This document shows positions 33,253-45,979 of a stretch of 64,000 nucleotides of DNA, in pieces. The stretch is from Desmodesmus armatus (Eukaryota > Chlorophyta > Chlorophyceae > Sphaeropleales > Scenedesmaceae), in contig VIIQ02000589.1 in the NCBI GenBank assembly GCA_007449985.2, forward strand, positions 248,001-312,000, written 5' to 3'. The notes under the pieces are model-generated. The model saw only the letters and a program-made list of their open reading frames with translations, was not told the DNA's origin and made no database searches. The translations under genes were made by a program, and so were the position numbers. Numbering within the stretch: position 1 is the first letter of the stretch; every line of letters begins with the position of its first letter.

Positions 33253-36200
33253 ATGCAGTTCTGTTTCAAAGCAGAGTTTGATCCAAAGGTGATCACAATG
33301 AAAGCACAACACACTTTCTTAGGTCATGCGTTAGTAAAGGGCTGCCCTGGAACGTCCTGGACTGACCTTAGCAGCTGCAGCAGCATCGCTGCCACTATGC
33401 TGCCACTGTCTGCTGCTGCTGACCAACTCACACGCAGCCAACCGAATATATCACGGCTGCTGTGTCTCTCATAGGTACACTCATACCTTGAACATGCGCT
33501 GGGCAGCAGCAGACTGCAGAGGATATCCACAGCGCCTGCCACGCCCGCCCTGCACACATGTTTGCGAGTCAACACCCTCAGGACAAACCCACAGGTAGAT
33601 GTTACCTCTTCACACTTACCTGCATGTCCGACACAACAATATTGGCTGTTGAAAGTATGATCCAGCTCCTTTGGCCAAAATGATGGAGCCGCAAGCCCCG
33701 AGCAGCAGACCCTACGTTTGCAAGCTTGCTCAAGGCAGCGCTGCCTTACCTGCCTATGACTGGCTGCATTCGCCATCAGGCCACCATGCAACTGCTGGAT
33801 CAGGCATGTGGCAAAGCTGATATCCAGCCCTACGCAACGCTCCTGCCGAAGCCCCGACATGTGCTGCTTTGCTGCCTCTGTCAGGTTGTGGTGCAGCAGC
33901 TTCAGCAGCTGCTGCCCAGCAGCAGCCCCTACGTCCACCCCAAGCTGGACACAGCAGTCATCCTGCCTGGGCACCGCTCCAGCACACTTGACCTGTCTGC
34001 AGCTGGTGAGCACATACCACCTCTCTCACCCCTCAAACACCAATGCTTGAGAGTAGCAATGGCACACAAACGTTGGGGCTGCTGTCTGCATGGTGTCAAG
34101 GGACTGATATGCTACCATCAAGCTGCAGCTGACTTTTGGTGTCGCCTGTACCAGCACAATCTGTGTTGATGGGGAGTGGCCAGCAGGCAGTGCCAGGCTG
34201 AGCACGTAACCTGCATTCAATCCAAAATTGTGGGTCTTCCTACCATGCAGCTCTGCTGGGTTACAAACTGTCACCCGCAGTATCCACAGCAATAGCATGC
34301 CCCGGTGCAAATGACGCTACTGACACAGCTCTTGTATGTCGCTGCTGCTGCTGCTGCTGCTGCCGCCATGCCGGCAGGTGGCCGCGAAGTAGTGGTTAAC
34401 AGGCTAGCTGGCGAGGCGGTGCTTCAAGGGGCAAACGTGTACGCACCAGGCCTGCTTGCATCCACCCCAGGTCTTGCTGAGGGAGACCTTGTGGCTGTGA
34501 CTGTGGCGGTGGAACCACGGACGGGGTGAGCAGCAACAGCTGCCGGTTCCCTGTTGAGCGCCCTCAAGTAGGCTCGGGCTGTGCCAGTGTGTGGTGTGAC
34601 ATGGACTACCACCCTCACTCTGAACAGGGTGTACCCCAGATGTGATGCAGGCACAACCAGCTTGACTTGGAGAGAGCGGCATTGCCACACGACACTGCGC
34701 AGTGGCCTACTACCATTGAATGGTCTGCAGGGCATCCAAACCCTAAGATGGTTCAATCTCACTTTCTTAAAGTGTAAAATGCTTCATGTTGGCTGTGATC
34801 ATTGACAGTCTGCAGCACACTCAAACCTTCGCTGCGTTGACATTACTGATGTATCATCATAAGGCTTGCTGTGTGTTGTGCACAGTGGCTGGTGTGGCTT
34901 GAACCGCGGCATGCGTCTGACGCCCGATCTGCAGGCCCAGCTGCCTGACCGGCAGCAGCTGTGTGTGGGTGTGGGGCGGGTGACAGCCGGTCGGCGGCAA
35001 CTCTTCAAACAGCAGCAAGGTCTCGCTGTGGAGATGGTGCAGCGGGCGTTTGAAGTCACACCATGCAACGGTGAGGCCCCTGGGGTTGAGTGGGAGCTTC
35101 TGACCTTGCGGGACAGGCAGTTTGGGGCCAAGCTGCCTGCCTGCCTGCCTATGTGTAACTGATCGTCAAGTGTCTGTGTATGCATGGATGGCATCAGCAC
35201 GCGGAATCACATAATACACGAACGAGTGTGTCACATGTTCATGCACCACAGGTGTGCTGCCTGGGGAGGTGCTGCTGCAGTCGCTGCCCTGCATAGTTGC
35301 TGCTCATGCGTTGGACCCGCAGCCCGGCAGCCGTGTGCTGGACATGTGTGCAGCACCCGGTGGCAAGACCACCATGCTTGCGCAGATGATGGCGGGAGAC
35401 AGCGCCAGTAGCATCCTAGCCCTGGACAGGACAGCAGCCAAAGCAGGGCGGGTGCAGCAGCTAGCTGACAGCTGGGGTGTGGGGAGCTTGGTTAAGGTGA
35501 TGGCTGCTGATGCAACACAGCTGTATCAGAGACACCCTGGGGACCTGCACTGCAGTGGTGCCCCAGAAGACAAACAGCAGGAGGACACACCCAGTAGCAA
35601 AGCTGAAGTAGACCTGCAGCAGCATGTGTCTCCTGAGCACAACGTATATGGTAGCAGCAGCAGCAGCAGCAGCAGCAGAGCGCGCAAGAAACGCAGGACA
35701 GACAGGGGTGTAGACCATCAACAGGCTGAGCGCCAGCAGCAACAGCAACAGCAGCAGGTTGAGCTGCTGGCTGCTGCACGGCCCGAGAGCTTCGATGCAG
35801 TGCTGCTGGATGCACCCTGCTCAGCGCTTGGTCTCAGGCCGAGGCTGCTGCTGGATTGGAAGCTGCCGCAGCTGCAGGCGCTGGCAGCTTACCAGCGTGC
35901 GTTGATGCATGCTGCTGTGCACATGCTGAAGCCAGGTGGCAGCTTGGTGTACTGCACGTGCACAATTAACCCAGGTGAGCTCAATTGCTCAGCGTGTAGT
36001 GCTTGTGCCACACTGTCGGAGTCCAAGCAAAGCTTTAAACTTTGATATCAGCCTCATTAGGACCAGCAGGCCCAAGCCATTGACACGGCTCAGGCTGATC
36101 TGCCGCACCTGCACATGCGCAAGGCACTCAACTGACATAGCAGTGTTACCCAGGCAGCCATACTTCTCGCAAGTAGTACTAGTGCAGCAGCAGCCATCGT

Positions 36201-36538
36201 GTATGGCACCTGCAGCGCCGCGCCAGCTACAAGGCTGTTACACGGCCCGCGAATTGTGAACCTTGTGACACTCACTCACCACAGCATGCCATGTCGTGGT
36301 GCTGTTGGCCACAGGAGAGAATGAAGCCAATGTGCGGTATGCACTGGACAAGTGGCCGTTACAGCTGGTGCAGCAGCCTCTGGTCTTGGGAGGCCCTGGG
36401 CTGTCAGGGGAAGGGTGGCTCACAGCAGCAGAGGCCCAGCTTGTTCAGCGATTTGATCCTGGTGCTGATGGACAGGGCCAGGATGACACAATCGGGTTCT
36501 TCATTGCTAAGTTTGTCAAGCAGAGATCAACCCTGTAA
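33253..36538 (+). CDS. NSUN6: NSUN6-type RNA cytosine-5 methyltransferase
   Basis: Seven exons, 33253-33288, 33475-33594, 33885-34005, 34378-34525, 34886-35070, 35252-35974 and 36315-36538, join in phase to 518 residues. NSUN6 methylates cytosine-5 in tRNA (human C72 of tRNA-Cys and tRNA-Thr) and some mRNAs using S-adenosylmethionine. The start MQFCFKAEFDPK plus VHSYLEHALG aligns with the human N-terminus. CLRVNTLRTNP follows, then a PUA domain (EAVLQGANVYAPGLLAS). The methyltransferase core has DMCAAPGGKTT (SAM site), DAPCSALG (motif IV Cys) and YCTCTINPGENE (motif VI Cys), ending in DDTIGFFIAKFVKQRS. A Ser/Gln-rich insert of about 50 residues (35640-35765) separates motifs III and IV. Both catalytic cysteines are present. 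Confidence 0.93.
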
Positions 36539-37421
36539 TGGCTGGTTGGAGGGATGGGGTGCTCTGTGGTCTCTGCTTTCAGCTGTCGTAGTGCACGACA
36601 GTTTGCTTGTGGGGGTGCTACAAGAGAAGTCATGCACAGTGCAGGGTCTTACACTGGCAGGTTCATTTCGCCCGTCTGTCAGCGTGGATTGAGTAACATC
36701 CAGGCTGTCGCTGTTGTTCTGTCATACCTTTTGTGTTTGGCTCACGATGGACTCTTGCTGCTTGTCTTTGGTTGCGGCATGTACCGGTTGGTGTTGTTGC
36801 TTGATGCGCACGCTGTTACTTTGGCTTAGCGGAGGGGCATGTTGTTGAAGACAGGTCGATGCATGCGAATGCTGCCCTTAGGATTGAACCCATACACCAT
36901 GTTGACCTGAAGCTGGTCAGCGGTGCTGCGCTAGCGCGCTAGCAGACAGTTGGACCACACAGCAGTCAAGCAGTGCAGCACCAGCTGTGCGTAAGTCAAA
37001 AAGTGTAACGGCCCGAGATGTGCTCAAAACCGTGACCAAACCAACCACGCAAGCAAGATTTGAAATGTGTCACACTGCCCGCACGGTGCGCATCGCTCGT
37101 GAACGCGCCCACACCCTGAAGCCTTTCGGCGACTCTGCGCGCTGATCTTACCTCGTATTGCTGGGCTATCACGGTGGTAGTGAAGGAAAGGTTAGTGATG
37201 CGCTGTTGTGCGGGGATTTGGACCGAGCGCAAAAGCATGACAGCAGCACTTTACAAGCCACAACAGCAGAGTATGCTGCAGCTCTTCAGCGACTGCTGCA
37301 ACTACATTCAACCGAAGAATGCTGTTCGTGGCGACGTCAAAGCGTACAATGCACACCTGCTGCTCCCTCCTGCTGCATTTATGCAGGGTCCAAGTGGTTC
37401 AGCACCACATACACTGGGACA
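36539..37421. other. Intergenic region
   Basis: Contains the NSUN6 3' UTR and the upstream region of the MYND-finger gene. No gene or repeat was recognised apart from a short GCGCTAGCGCGCTAGC run near 36930. Confidence 0.5.
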
Positions 37422-40400
37422 ATGCCAAACGCTGTGAAACTTTGGCAGACGGCACTCAAGCAGCTTCAGCAGTTGCCCAAAGATGTCCAGGAGGCTGCAA
37501 GTGCGGCTGACACTCCTTTCATCCTGCCAGTCGCCAAGGAGTTTTCAGCATTCCCCAAGGCCAACACTGCAGTCTGGAAGCAGCTGATCAAGGAGCTGAA
37601 GGTAACCCCCTGCTTGTGCAATCTGGTTGTGATGTGTAGCTTGGTGGGGACTCGCAACTTGGTAGGGATACGGTGTCCACCAGAGACACGTACACGGCAC
37701 AATAGCGCCTTGCAGTCATTTCTGTCATGTGAGACGCCGGCTGCTGCTGGGACAGTTGCTGTGCCTGAAACCAAGATCTGGGTTGAATCCTCAAGGCCAA
37801 AACCGCGTGCGCACATGGTTACCTGCATATGCAGAAAACACATTTTTTGGTATGGTCCCAAATTTTCACTTCTGGCGCTGACACAAGGGAGCTCCTGCGC
37901 CACACATTTCTGCTGTGCCTTGCAGGTCCCGCTGCACCTCGGCAAGGCAGTAGCCAGCGCGTCAGACCCATGCACTCCCAGCATCCACGCAGCAGCGGAT
38001 GCCCTCGTTGCCTTCCTCAACAAGGGCATGACAGATGGCGTGCTGCTGTCCCTACAGCCGCCCCAGCCAGGCGGCCCCACTATCGGCCCAGCTGGCAGCT
38101 TAGCTAGGGCCGTTCAGAGCCAGCTGCAGCAGTCAGGGTTCACAACAGCCCTGCCGCGGCTGCTGACGTCCGTAGCTGCAGCACTCACATGCGCGCAGCG
38201 TGAGCCAGGCTTGGTGCAAGTACCGCAGCACCTCAGCTTTGATGCCGCAGTTGCGCTGACTAGTGAGTCTGCTGCTGTGGCCAAGCGCGTGCTGCGCGCG
38301 CAGACAGCAGCCACAAAGCTGCTGCAGCTACTGGTCGTTGCCCTCACTCTCAACATCTGGCCCAGTCAGCCGGACATGACAGCAGCGGCACTGCCCGGCT
38401 TGCGTGCCTGCGCAGCTGCACTGCAGCACTGCAGCCGCTGTGTCGAGCTCACCCCCCCAGGACGGGCCAGCCCCCGCCTTCCTGGAGCAGTTGATGGTCG
38501 CAGCATACACAGGAGTCCACGCAGTATGCATGGCCTGGCACCCTGACAGGCCGGGCTTTGACCCAACAGCGCTGCACTATCCAGAGGCACTGCAAGCTAC
38601 CAGCATGCTGCTGCTGACAGCCACTCTGTACCCCCCCACGACTGTACAGCGATGCAGCAGTGACCGTCAGCGATGACCTGGCTAGCAGCATAGTCACGAT
38701 CAACCTTGGCAGTCGCAGCGACAGCCAGGCAGCCTGGCAGTATGCTTGCACCCACCAGTCAGACCTGAGTGAGCTGCAGCAGCAGGTGCTGCAGGTGCTG
38801 GGCTGCAGCAGCAAAGCGCTGATGTTCGCCTCCGTGCACTGTGCTAGTGCCCTGATGGATGTTACCATGGTCCGGAATGCAACCAACATGGGCCTGAACC
38901 TCGCCCAGCACTGGCCCGCATATGCCAACGGCGAAAAGCAGTAGGAGTTGCGGCAGCATGCAAGGGCCTTGGTGCAGCACGAGGATGGGGACAGCCCACC
39001 TTTCGGCAGCCGTATGCTGCCCTGTGCTGCCCTGTACTGGCTCATGCCTGCAGTGCTGCTGGAGTGGTCACAGCGGCAGCTAGCAGACGGGCCAAATGCT
39101 GGCCTGTACAGCCGCATCTTCAGCGCGTTGTGGTTCAAGGGTATGGACCTCGTGCAGACGCACAACAATCACTGGATCGATGTGCACAATTTGCTGGCTG
39201 CAGAGGGGCGAAAGGTGCAGCAGGAGCAGCAGGAGGGGCAGCAGGAGGGGCAGGCAGAATGGCAGCAGGGAGGGCAGCAGCAGGAGGGGAAGCCAGAGGG
39301 GCAGCAGGAAGATGCAGAGGCAGAACTCAGCATGTTGGCAGCTGCCTGCAGTGTAGCAATGCGGTTTGCCAGGGTCTTTCAGCCGTCAGACTCGCACCTT
39401 GTACAGCTGCTGCAGCTGGCCAGCAGCTCTGCTGCCCACATCATGGCGTGCATGCAGGCTGCAACCGACGTGCCCACCGTTGATGCCAGCAGCAGCAATG
39501 CCGGGGTCCCCGGCAATGCTGTTAGCAGTTGGGCCACGTCAGGAAGCAGGGGCAGGGGCCAGCATGGCGGTGCTCAAGTGCAGCAGGCACAGCTGCTGAA
39601 GCAGCTGCGCGAGGCGCTTCCACGGCTGTCACTTGGGACTGATTTCCTGATGCCCCTCGTCACCAGGAACCTGTCTGAACTCACAGGAACCCCTGACAGC
39701 CTGTCAGATGCTGATGATGAAATGGCCCCTGTGACGTCACACAGCAGTGCTTCCAGCACCAGCACCAGCAGCAGCAGCAACAACAACAGCAGCAGCAGCT
39801 TGGCAGCACAGGGCACCTCCCATAGTGTGCATGGTAGCGGCACCGGGCACCCAAGCTTGGCTGTCCTGGACAGCAAGCAGCAAGCAAGGCTGGCAAGCCT
39901 GTGCACAGCCTGGCAGCAAATCCTACCTCAGCTCACGACTACCGCAGAGGCAGCTGTCCGCACTGGGGTGCAGAACGAACCGCTCATTGTCCTGCAGTGT
40001 AGGCTGGGATTCCAGCTGCTGAACCAGCTGTGCGACCAGGCGGTCTTTGTCGCAAGCGGTCTGCAGCCCAGCAGCCCTGCGCTCAAGCCTCTGTCCGGCC
40101 TTACCTTTACTCTGATGAAGCTTGGAGCTGCTGTCCTGTCCAAGCCCCAGCCAACAGAGCAAGAAGGGAACCAAGGGGTTGCGTTTCTGTGGGTCGCACT
40201 GCAGTTCAACTCCCTGGTACTGCAAGCTGCTTGTGCCTGTGCCAACGGCAGTGACAGCCGCAGCAGCGCAGATGCAATCCTTGACATGCTGTCGCACTCC
40301 AAGATCCCCCACTGCCAGTGGGATGCAGAGGCCCTCTCCAGCATCAGCATCAGCATCAGCAGCAGCAGCAGCAGGAGCAGCGCGGTCGACCCAGCCACCA

Positions 40401-40990
40401 GCAATGGCAGCAGCAGTGATGCAGGCGCTCTGGTACCTTGGCTGGTCAGCCTGGGCCGCTGCTGCATGGGGTATGCCTTAGTCCTACAGCACAGTCAGGC
40501 TGGTGCTGACATGCCGTGGCGGGCAGGACAGCTAGACAGCCAGCAAACCCTTGAGGCCTTGGCACAGGCTCTGCAGGAGGTGGTGGCGGTGCTGCCAGCC
40601 TGGCTGGAGGACAGCAGTGTGTCAGCACAGCTAGCGGCAGCAGGCTATAGCACAGAGCCTGTGCTGACCCTCCTGCAGTCGGCAGTGCAGGTGCTACAGG
40701 CGGCACCAGCGGCAGCAGCAGCAGCAATGAGTCCTGAGGTTGTGCGGGAGCTAGGGATGGCTCTCAGCAACATGCCTATCGGCACTGCCTGCAACAACCT
40801 GCGGTGCACTGTGATGGCAGGCTTCTCAGAGCAGCAGCTGGTGGTGGGCACAGCGCGCTTGTGTGCTGGCTGCCGTGTGGCGCGCTACTGCTGCAGGGCC
40901 TGTCAGGTCGCAGCTTGGAAGCAGCACAAGCCAGCCTGTAAGGCTGTTGCTGCCGCACGTGCAGCCAACCCTGTGCAGCAGGCTAAATGA
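37422..40990 (+). CDS. MYND-finger protein gene, interrupted by two frame breaks and one stop
   Basis: Exon 37422-37601 joins in phase to a long second exon starting at 37926. The C-terminus is a MYND zinc finger: CNNLRC, then LCAGCRVARYCCRACQVAAWKQHKPAC. The remainder is a helical, Ala/Leu/Gln-rich region with a Gln/Gly/Glu repeat at 39215-39310. MYND proteins of this size are common in chlorophyte algae; the finger usually mediates protein contacts, and no enzyme domain is visible here. The frame moves by one at two C7 runs (38452-38458, 38631-38637), and an in-frame TAG lies at 38942-38944; the following 680-codon frame is intact. Without these lesions the protein would be about 1,080 residues. 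Either a young pseudogene or base errors in the assembly. Confidence 0.65.
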
Positions 40991-41466
40991 GCAGCGCTAG
41001 CTCACTCAGTCAAATGCAGTGACTGCATTTGGCAGATGCATGGCTGGCCAGCCATGGGTGGGAGCGCCAGGGGGTTGTGCAGTTGCAGTGGGCGTGTAGT
41101 GTAGTGCAGTTGGCTGCTGTTAGTTGTATTTGGGTTTCATGCATGTGAGGAGGATACATTGTGTCACAGGCGTTGTTTTTTTGAATGGCCGCAATTTGAC
41201 ACAGCGCGCTGATGGTTCGCAGGTTGTGCGATTTCAAAGGTTGACAAGTTTGACTGCTGAACTCTCGCCTCTGTAGCGTCCTGTGTTTTGGCGTTCAGGG
41301 GAAATGTGCGAATGAAGTTTGCACCATCAGATCACTTTCAGGCGGGAAACCCGGGCCGAAGGCGTGTCGCTAGTAACCTTGTTCGCATATGCCCGGGTTG
41401 AATAACAGCTGTTTTCCTCAGCGGCAGAAGCAGCACACACATCAAGGCAGTAGTGTGTGCAGTACT

Positions 41467-41498
<32 letters not shown>

Positions 41499-41595
41499 GG
41501 GAAGCAGGGAACACAGCAAGCTTGGCTGTTGATTCATTCCATATTGTTCCTGCTCGACATACATGCAGCACTTCTCATATTTCTCTCACTCGTTC

Positions 41596-42560
41596 ATGGA
41601 CGAAGACCTGATCAGCAACTGCAGCAGCAGCAACGACACCAGCAGCAGCAAGCAGCCCACACTTCCGTGCCAGTATGTGGGTGTTGTCAGCAGCAGGCAG
41701 AAGAACTTCGGCTTCATCTGCTCCCAGCTTCCAACCGACACATTCTTCCACAAATCAGCATGTGCTGATGACCTTTTTGACAGCCTACAGCCCGGAGATC
41801 CAGTATGCTTCCAGCTAGCTGACCCAGACAGCAGCAAACCAGGCAAGCGAGTGGCAACATCGGTCACCAGGAGCACGCAACACCCAGATCTGGAGTCAGT
41901 TGACTCAACAGAACGCTATGGACGCATCATGAAGCTATCAACCCCTTCACAGCCCCTCTCTGGTGTGCTGAGGTTCATCCCAATGCAAGGCAAGGTGCAG
42001 CACCTGACCTTCAAAGCAGCTGATGTCGCTGCTTCAGCAGCAGAATTGCGTCCTGGGCAGGTTGTAACATTCAAAGTGCTGACAGATAAGCGGCAACAGT
42101 TGATGCTGGAGGCGGCTGGCAGGCCGGCTGTCAGCCCACATGCTGTGCATGCCTACAAGCGCGCTACACAAGTGGCACCACTACCTCCAATAGAGATGGT
42201 GAGTGCAGCAGGGGTGTGTGTGAAGGTATAACACTTTCTCACACTGAAGGTGGTTGTGCAGTGGGTTTAGTTGCTGTAAGTTGTTTGTTGTAGGAGGCAG
42301 GTTGACAACAGCACTAGCCGCTTGTGCCCTCAGCCACTACCAGGGTACAATGTACAATCAGTACTGCTGTGCTGCACCTGTTCTTGTCAATCACCGCAAC
42401 AAGCGAGTCATGGACCACCCACGCATCACTCGTACACCTGCTGACAAGCTGTGCTGGCATGCTGCCCCTCCTGCAGGCTGCACTGCCACATGATGTGTTG
42501 CAGCAGTTGGCGCTGCTGGAGACGCTGGCTGCTGTGTTTGATGAGAGCAAGCCAGCCTAG
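41596..42560 (+). CDS. Cold-shock-domain RNA-binding protein
   Basis: Two exons, 41596-42198 and 42477-42560, join in phase to 228 residues. The first domain (about residues 28-95) has cold-shock features: QYVGVVSSRQKNFGFI with RNP1-like KNFGFI, then DTFFHKSA as RNP2-like, and LQPGDPVCFQL. A second, weaker domain (RYGRIMKLSTP, GVLRFIP, LRPGQVVTFKVL) follows, the arrangement seen in UNR/CSDE1-type proteins, which bind single-stranded RNA and regulate translation or stability. The final exon is a short helix, DVLQQLALLETLAAVFDESK. ATG 41596 (MDEDLISN) was preferred to ATG 41563, but both are in frame. A CAG run lies upstream at 41466-41501. Confidence 0.7.
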
Positions 42561-45500
42561 CTCCCAACAGCAAGCCTCTGGATCACCACGTTGAGTCATC
42601 TGGCCAAGTTGAGTCATGCCGGTGCACTTTTAGACAGGTGTGCAGGGATCAAGACAATTGTAGAACTCTGCAGCACTTCCAACAGATATGCAGCACCGCA
42701 TCGGGTCAGCGCTGCAAGCTCTCCGTCTGCATCTGTTGCCCACAGCACACTAGAAGCGCTGGTACCTGGATATCCTGTTAGGACCTCTATCCCTAGTTGC
42801 TGCGGTTTTGTGTGGTTGCGCAGCCCTGTGCAGAATCAGACCCTTCAGCAAGCAGCGGGGCCCCCCCACAGTGTGACCACATACTTGCATGGGTGGGGTA
42901 CCATGGCTGGTGGGGTATTCCAACTATGCTGGTGTGGCAGCAGCATAGGCAGCAGCCTTGCTGCCGTCTTCCCGTCTGAATTTCACGGCTGCCGCCTGAT
43001 GCCATCTGCCTGCAGGTCCTGAGGGAGCCTGGTGCCGCCCTGTGGCCCCTTGATGGAACCAACAGTCACATAATCGTCCATCCCACCTCAACCCATCAAC
43101 AGACTCACTTCAAGGCATGAGCCCACCCAGCAGCCACACCAGAGCCGCTTGGGTGCCAAGCAGGGTTCACCCACACAACACAGGGTCTGGAGATCCGAAT
43201 GGTGACGACCATTTGGCGGCCCCTATTGCGCAGCACAGTCTCCCCCACCTCAAACCCTTGTCACTGGCAGAAGGCAACGGGCCTGCGCATGGATCATTTG
43301 ATGCCATCACACAGCAACTATGACAGTGTCTGCCAAGTCACCACACTGTTGGCACATCTTGACCGCGCCGTTGGCGGCAGTTATAGATGATGTCCGTTGT
43401 GCCAACTGGTGCGGCTTTGTTGGCTAAGTGCTTGGCCAGAGGCCGCGAGGCTCCACCATGTGCACTGAGTGAACTCCTTTGCAGCATTGATGCGGTGGCT
43501 GTGCACAGGTCTGGTGCTCTTTTGGTGCCTGCTGTTGTATCATGTAAAGGGCGTGGATCACGCATGGTGCCTTGCAGCAGACGGTGTGTGAAAAATTGTG
43601 CAGCCTGACTGCAAAGCATGGCATGGCATGTGGCACCATGTCAAGCAAGGCGTGCACCTGCAAATGCCACGATGGGCAATACCTGGTGCAACACTGTTCT
43701 ACCAAGCATGTGGTATCTTTTGCTGCAGCATTCTTTGAGGTGGTTGCCACACTATCTGGAGCCAGTACACTGTAGCTGACATGTGCGTGTGAGGTGTTTG
43801 TGCCTGTGGAGTCCTTGAGGGTGCTCCGCCCTGCTCAGCAGGGGCTCATCTGAGCTGCAATGCTTTTGATGTTGTGGTTGCCCATGCTGACAGTCTCAAC
43901 GTACAGGGCTGTTCAAATTCCAAAGTCTGCCTGTTGAAATCCACTGTTTGAAACATGCATTGTAGGCAGATGGTTGCTGGCAGCCACTTGTTTTCAGCTA
44001 TCCTCCTGAGATGTGTCTGGAGAACGAGCTGCTTCCTTGTGTCTTGAAAAGTTACCAAACTACACTGGGGAGTGGAAGAGACAGCAGTTGTGGTGTGGAC
44101 ACCAGAGCGAACCATGAGTGAGTCACAATGCGACCAGTCTGCCCTTGATCTGTCCTCCTCGCTCAACAGTGCTCCCTAAAGGTGCATAACAGCCAACAGG
44201 GTTCTGCGGCAGACCCCAACAGCCAACCGCCACCACCACCCACCAGCACTGACCACCTCCCTCCTTTCAGTCTTACTAGCAAAACACGGTGTGACACCCG
44301 TGGCACAAAACACCTTGGGCAGCGTGCAATGTGACGTTATATGGCCCCGGCCAAGGCATATGGAAAAAGGAACAACACGAATGAACATGGCCGACGCAGT
44401 TTTGGTGTGCAGCATGGTGAGCCGTCTTCAGCTGTGTGCATGCATCAGAAACAACACCGCCAATGCTGTTTGTGCTACACAACCACCGCCGCTTATGCCA
44501 ATGCTCAATCAGTCAGAACCGATTCCAAAGGGCAAGTCTTCCCCAACAACAACAGCAGAGCACAAACGCTGCCACACAAAGCGTGAACGGAGTGAGTGCT
44601 GTTGCTGTGCAGTGCTGCCCTGCACTGTGCAGCAGATGATGGCAGCAAGCTAGAGAGCTTCAGATGCATGGCCGACTCAATAGCCCCCGCATGTCACATC
44701 CACACTGCGACAACCAGGGTTGCAGGCAGTAACAGCACACGGCAGCAACGCCAAGCACACAGATCCCATACACAGTGTGGATTCGTCTCAACACTGTTTT
44801 CAACACTGAAGACATGAACCGTGCGAACACCTAGGTGCACCCCACGGCTCAGTCCCCCCTTGATATGTGTCTCACTAGGCTAGCGCCAGCCAGCCACCCT
44901 CACTTTTGGCAGCACCTTAGAAAAGTGCGTTACCTACACGCAAAAAACAAACCCAGCAATCTCTACACACATGCACCACACCACAACACACCAAAACAAA
45001 CACAAACACCCATCCACAGATGGACACACCACTGCCGTCATGCCCCTGTTGGACAACTTGCCCCACTCTGGCTGGTTGGTGGGAACACAGACACAGTGTC
45101 TGTGCTGGTTGGTTGTTGTCGACGACACTCTCATCACCCCACCATTCTCGGGTAAAAATGCCACTGTACCGTCTGCCACACAGATACCACACACAGTGTG
45201 CAGCACATGTAATGGCACACCAATGCCACGCCAAAACCCCAAAACCTCTGAACTTCACCACAGGCGGCCCCAAATGCCCCCTCTGCCCCTATACCTGCCA
45301 CCGACAGATACCTGGAATGCGCAGGAACAATGCACCACGTCACACACGCCACACCTACAACATCCAACAACAACGATCTGGCCAACACCGGCACAGTGCC
45401 CGTCAACACGCCGCCTCGTGAACAAATGCTGCTGTTCAGCATTGACACATCCTGCGTCCCCAGCACCCGCTGCAGCAGCAGCAGTTGCTGAAGGAAGCCA

Positions 45501-45765
45501 CAGATCTGCTGCACCCTGCTGGACTTGAACTTCAGTCCTGGACGGCAGTCCCTCTCCACACAACAGACTGTGCCCCTCAAGACGTCAGCGCTGCTTGGGC
45601 CACGACTGCACTGCGCTCCCTACTGACAGCACCGCCGCAGTTCCTACCGACAGCAGCTCCAGCACCGACGTTTATGCCAGCTCTGCCAATGTCTGCGTGC
45701 TCCGCAGGAGCCTCCCCTCCTGCCACCCGATGCATTGCCCGGCTGCCTCTGCTGCCTAGCATTGG
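42561..45765. other. Long region without supported genes
   Basis: Three kilobases hold only short frames without family resemblance. Around 45240-45290 a plus-strand frame reads GGPKCPLCPYTC, a Cys-pair pattern that could be a remnant of a retroelement zinc knuckle, but nothing around it supports this. The sequence is CA-rich near 44930-45010. Confidence 0.45.
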
Positions 45766-45925
45766 CCGGCTGATTGCAAGGCCTGCCTCATGTGCATTCG
45801 CTGGCTGCAAGCACTGCCTGCGTTGGCAGTCGCCGGCTGGTTGCAAGGCCTGCCTGCATGTGCATTCGCTGGCTGCAAGCACCGCCTGCGTCGGCAATCG
45901 CCAGGCGAGCTGGTTGCAGGCACTG
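45766..45925. repeat. 66-67-bp tandem repeat, about 2.4 units
   Basis: Units starting at 45766 and 45832 share GGCTGNTTGCAAGGCCTGCCT and GTGCATTCGCTGGCTGCAAGC with a few changes; a third unit is partial. The array lies just beyond the 3' end of the WD40-RRM gene, probably in its 3' UTR. Confidence 0.85.
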
Positions 45926-45979
45926 CAGTTGCTAGCACGCCCACTAGCGCAGCCACTAGCACCACCAGCAGTGCGGCCA

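Noticed and set aside
33324..34013. 229-codon open frame on the minus strand
   Set aside because: It lies antisense to NSUN6 exons that are confirmed by phase and family match, and its protein has no family resemblance.
38942..38944. Recoding of TAG as a sense codon
   Set aside because: VPS11, ALG2, the pathogen-related-protein gene and others in the window end with TAG, so the nuclear code here uses it as stop.
41040..41057. 18-bp perfect palindrome CATGGCTGGCCAGCCATG as a terminator
   Set aside because: It lies in the MYND 3' region, but palindromes of this length do not define 3' ends in eukaryotic nuclear genes and nothing else supports a function.
42591..43022. 143-codon plus-strand frame after the cold-shock gene
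   Set aside because: Composition is ordinary for random frames here, there is no family resemblance, and no convincing splice partners are present.
45020..45421. Retroelement zinc-knuckle remnant (GGPKCPLCPYTC)
   Set aside because: Only one Cys-pair cluster is present, with no reverse transcriptase or endonuclease sequence around it; too weak to call.
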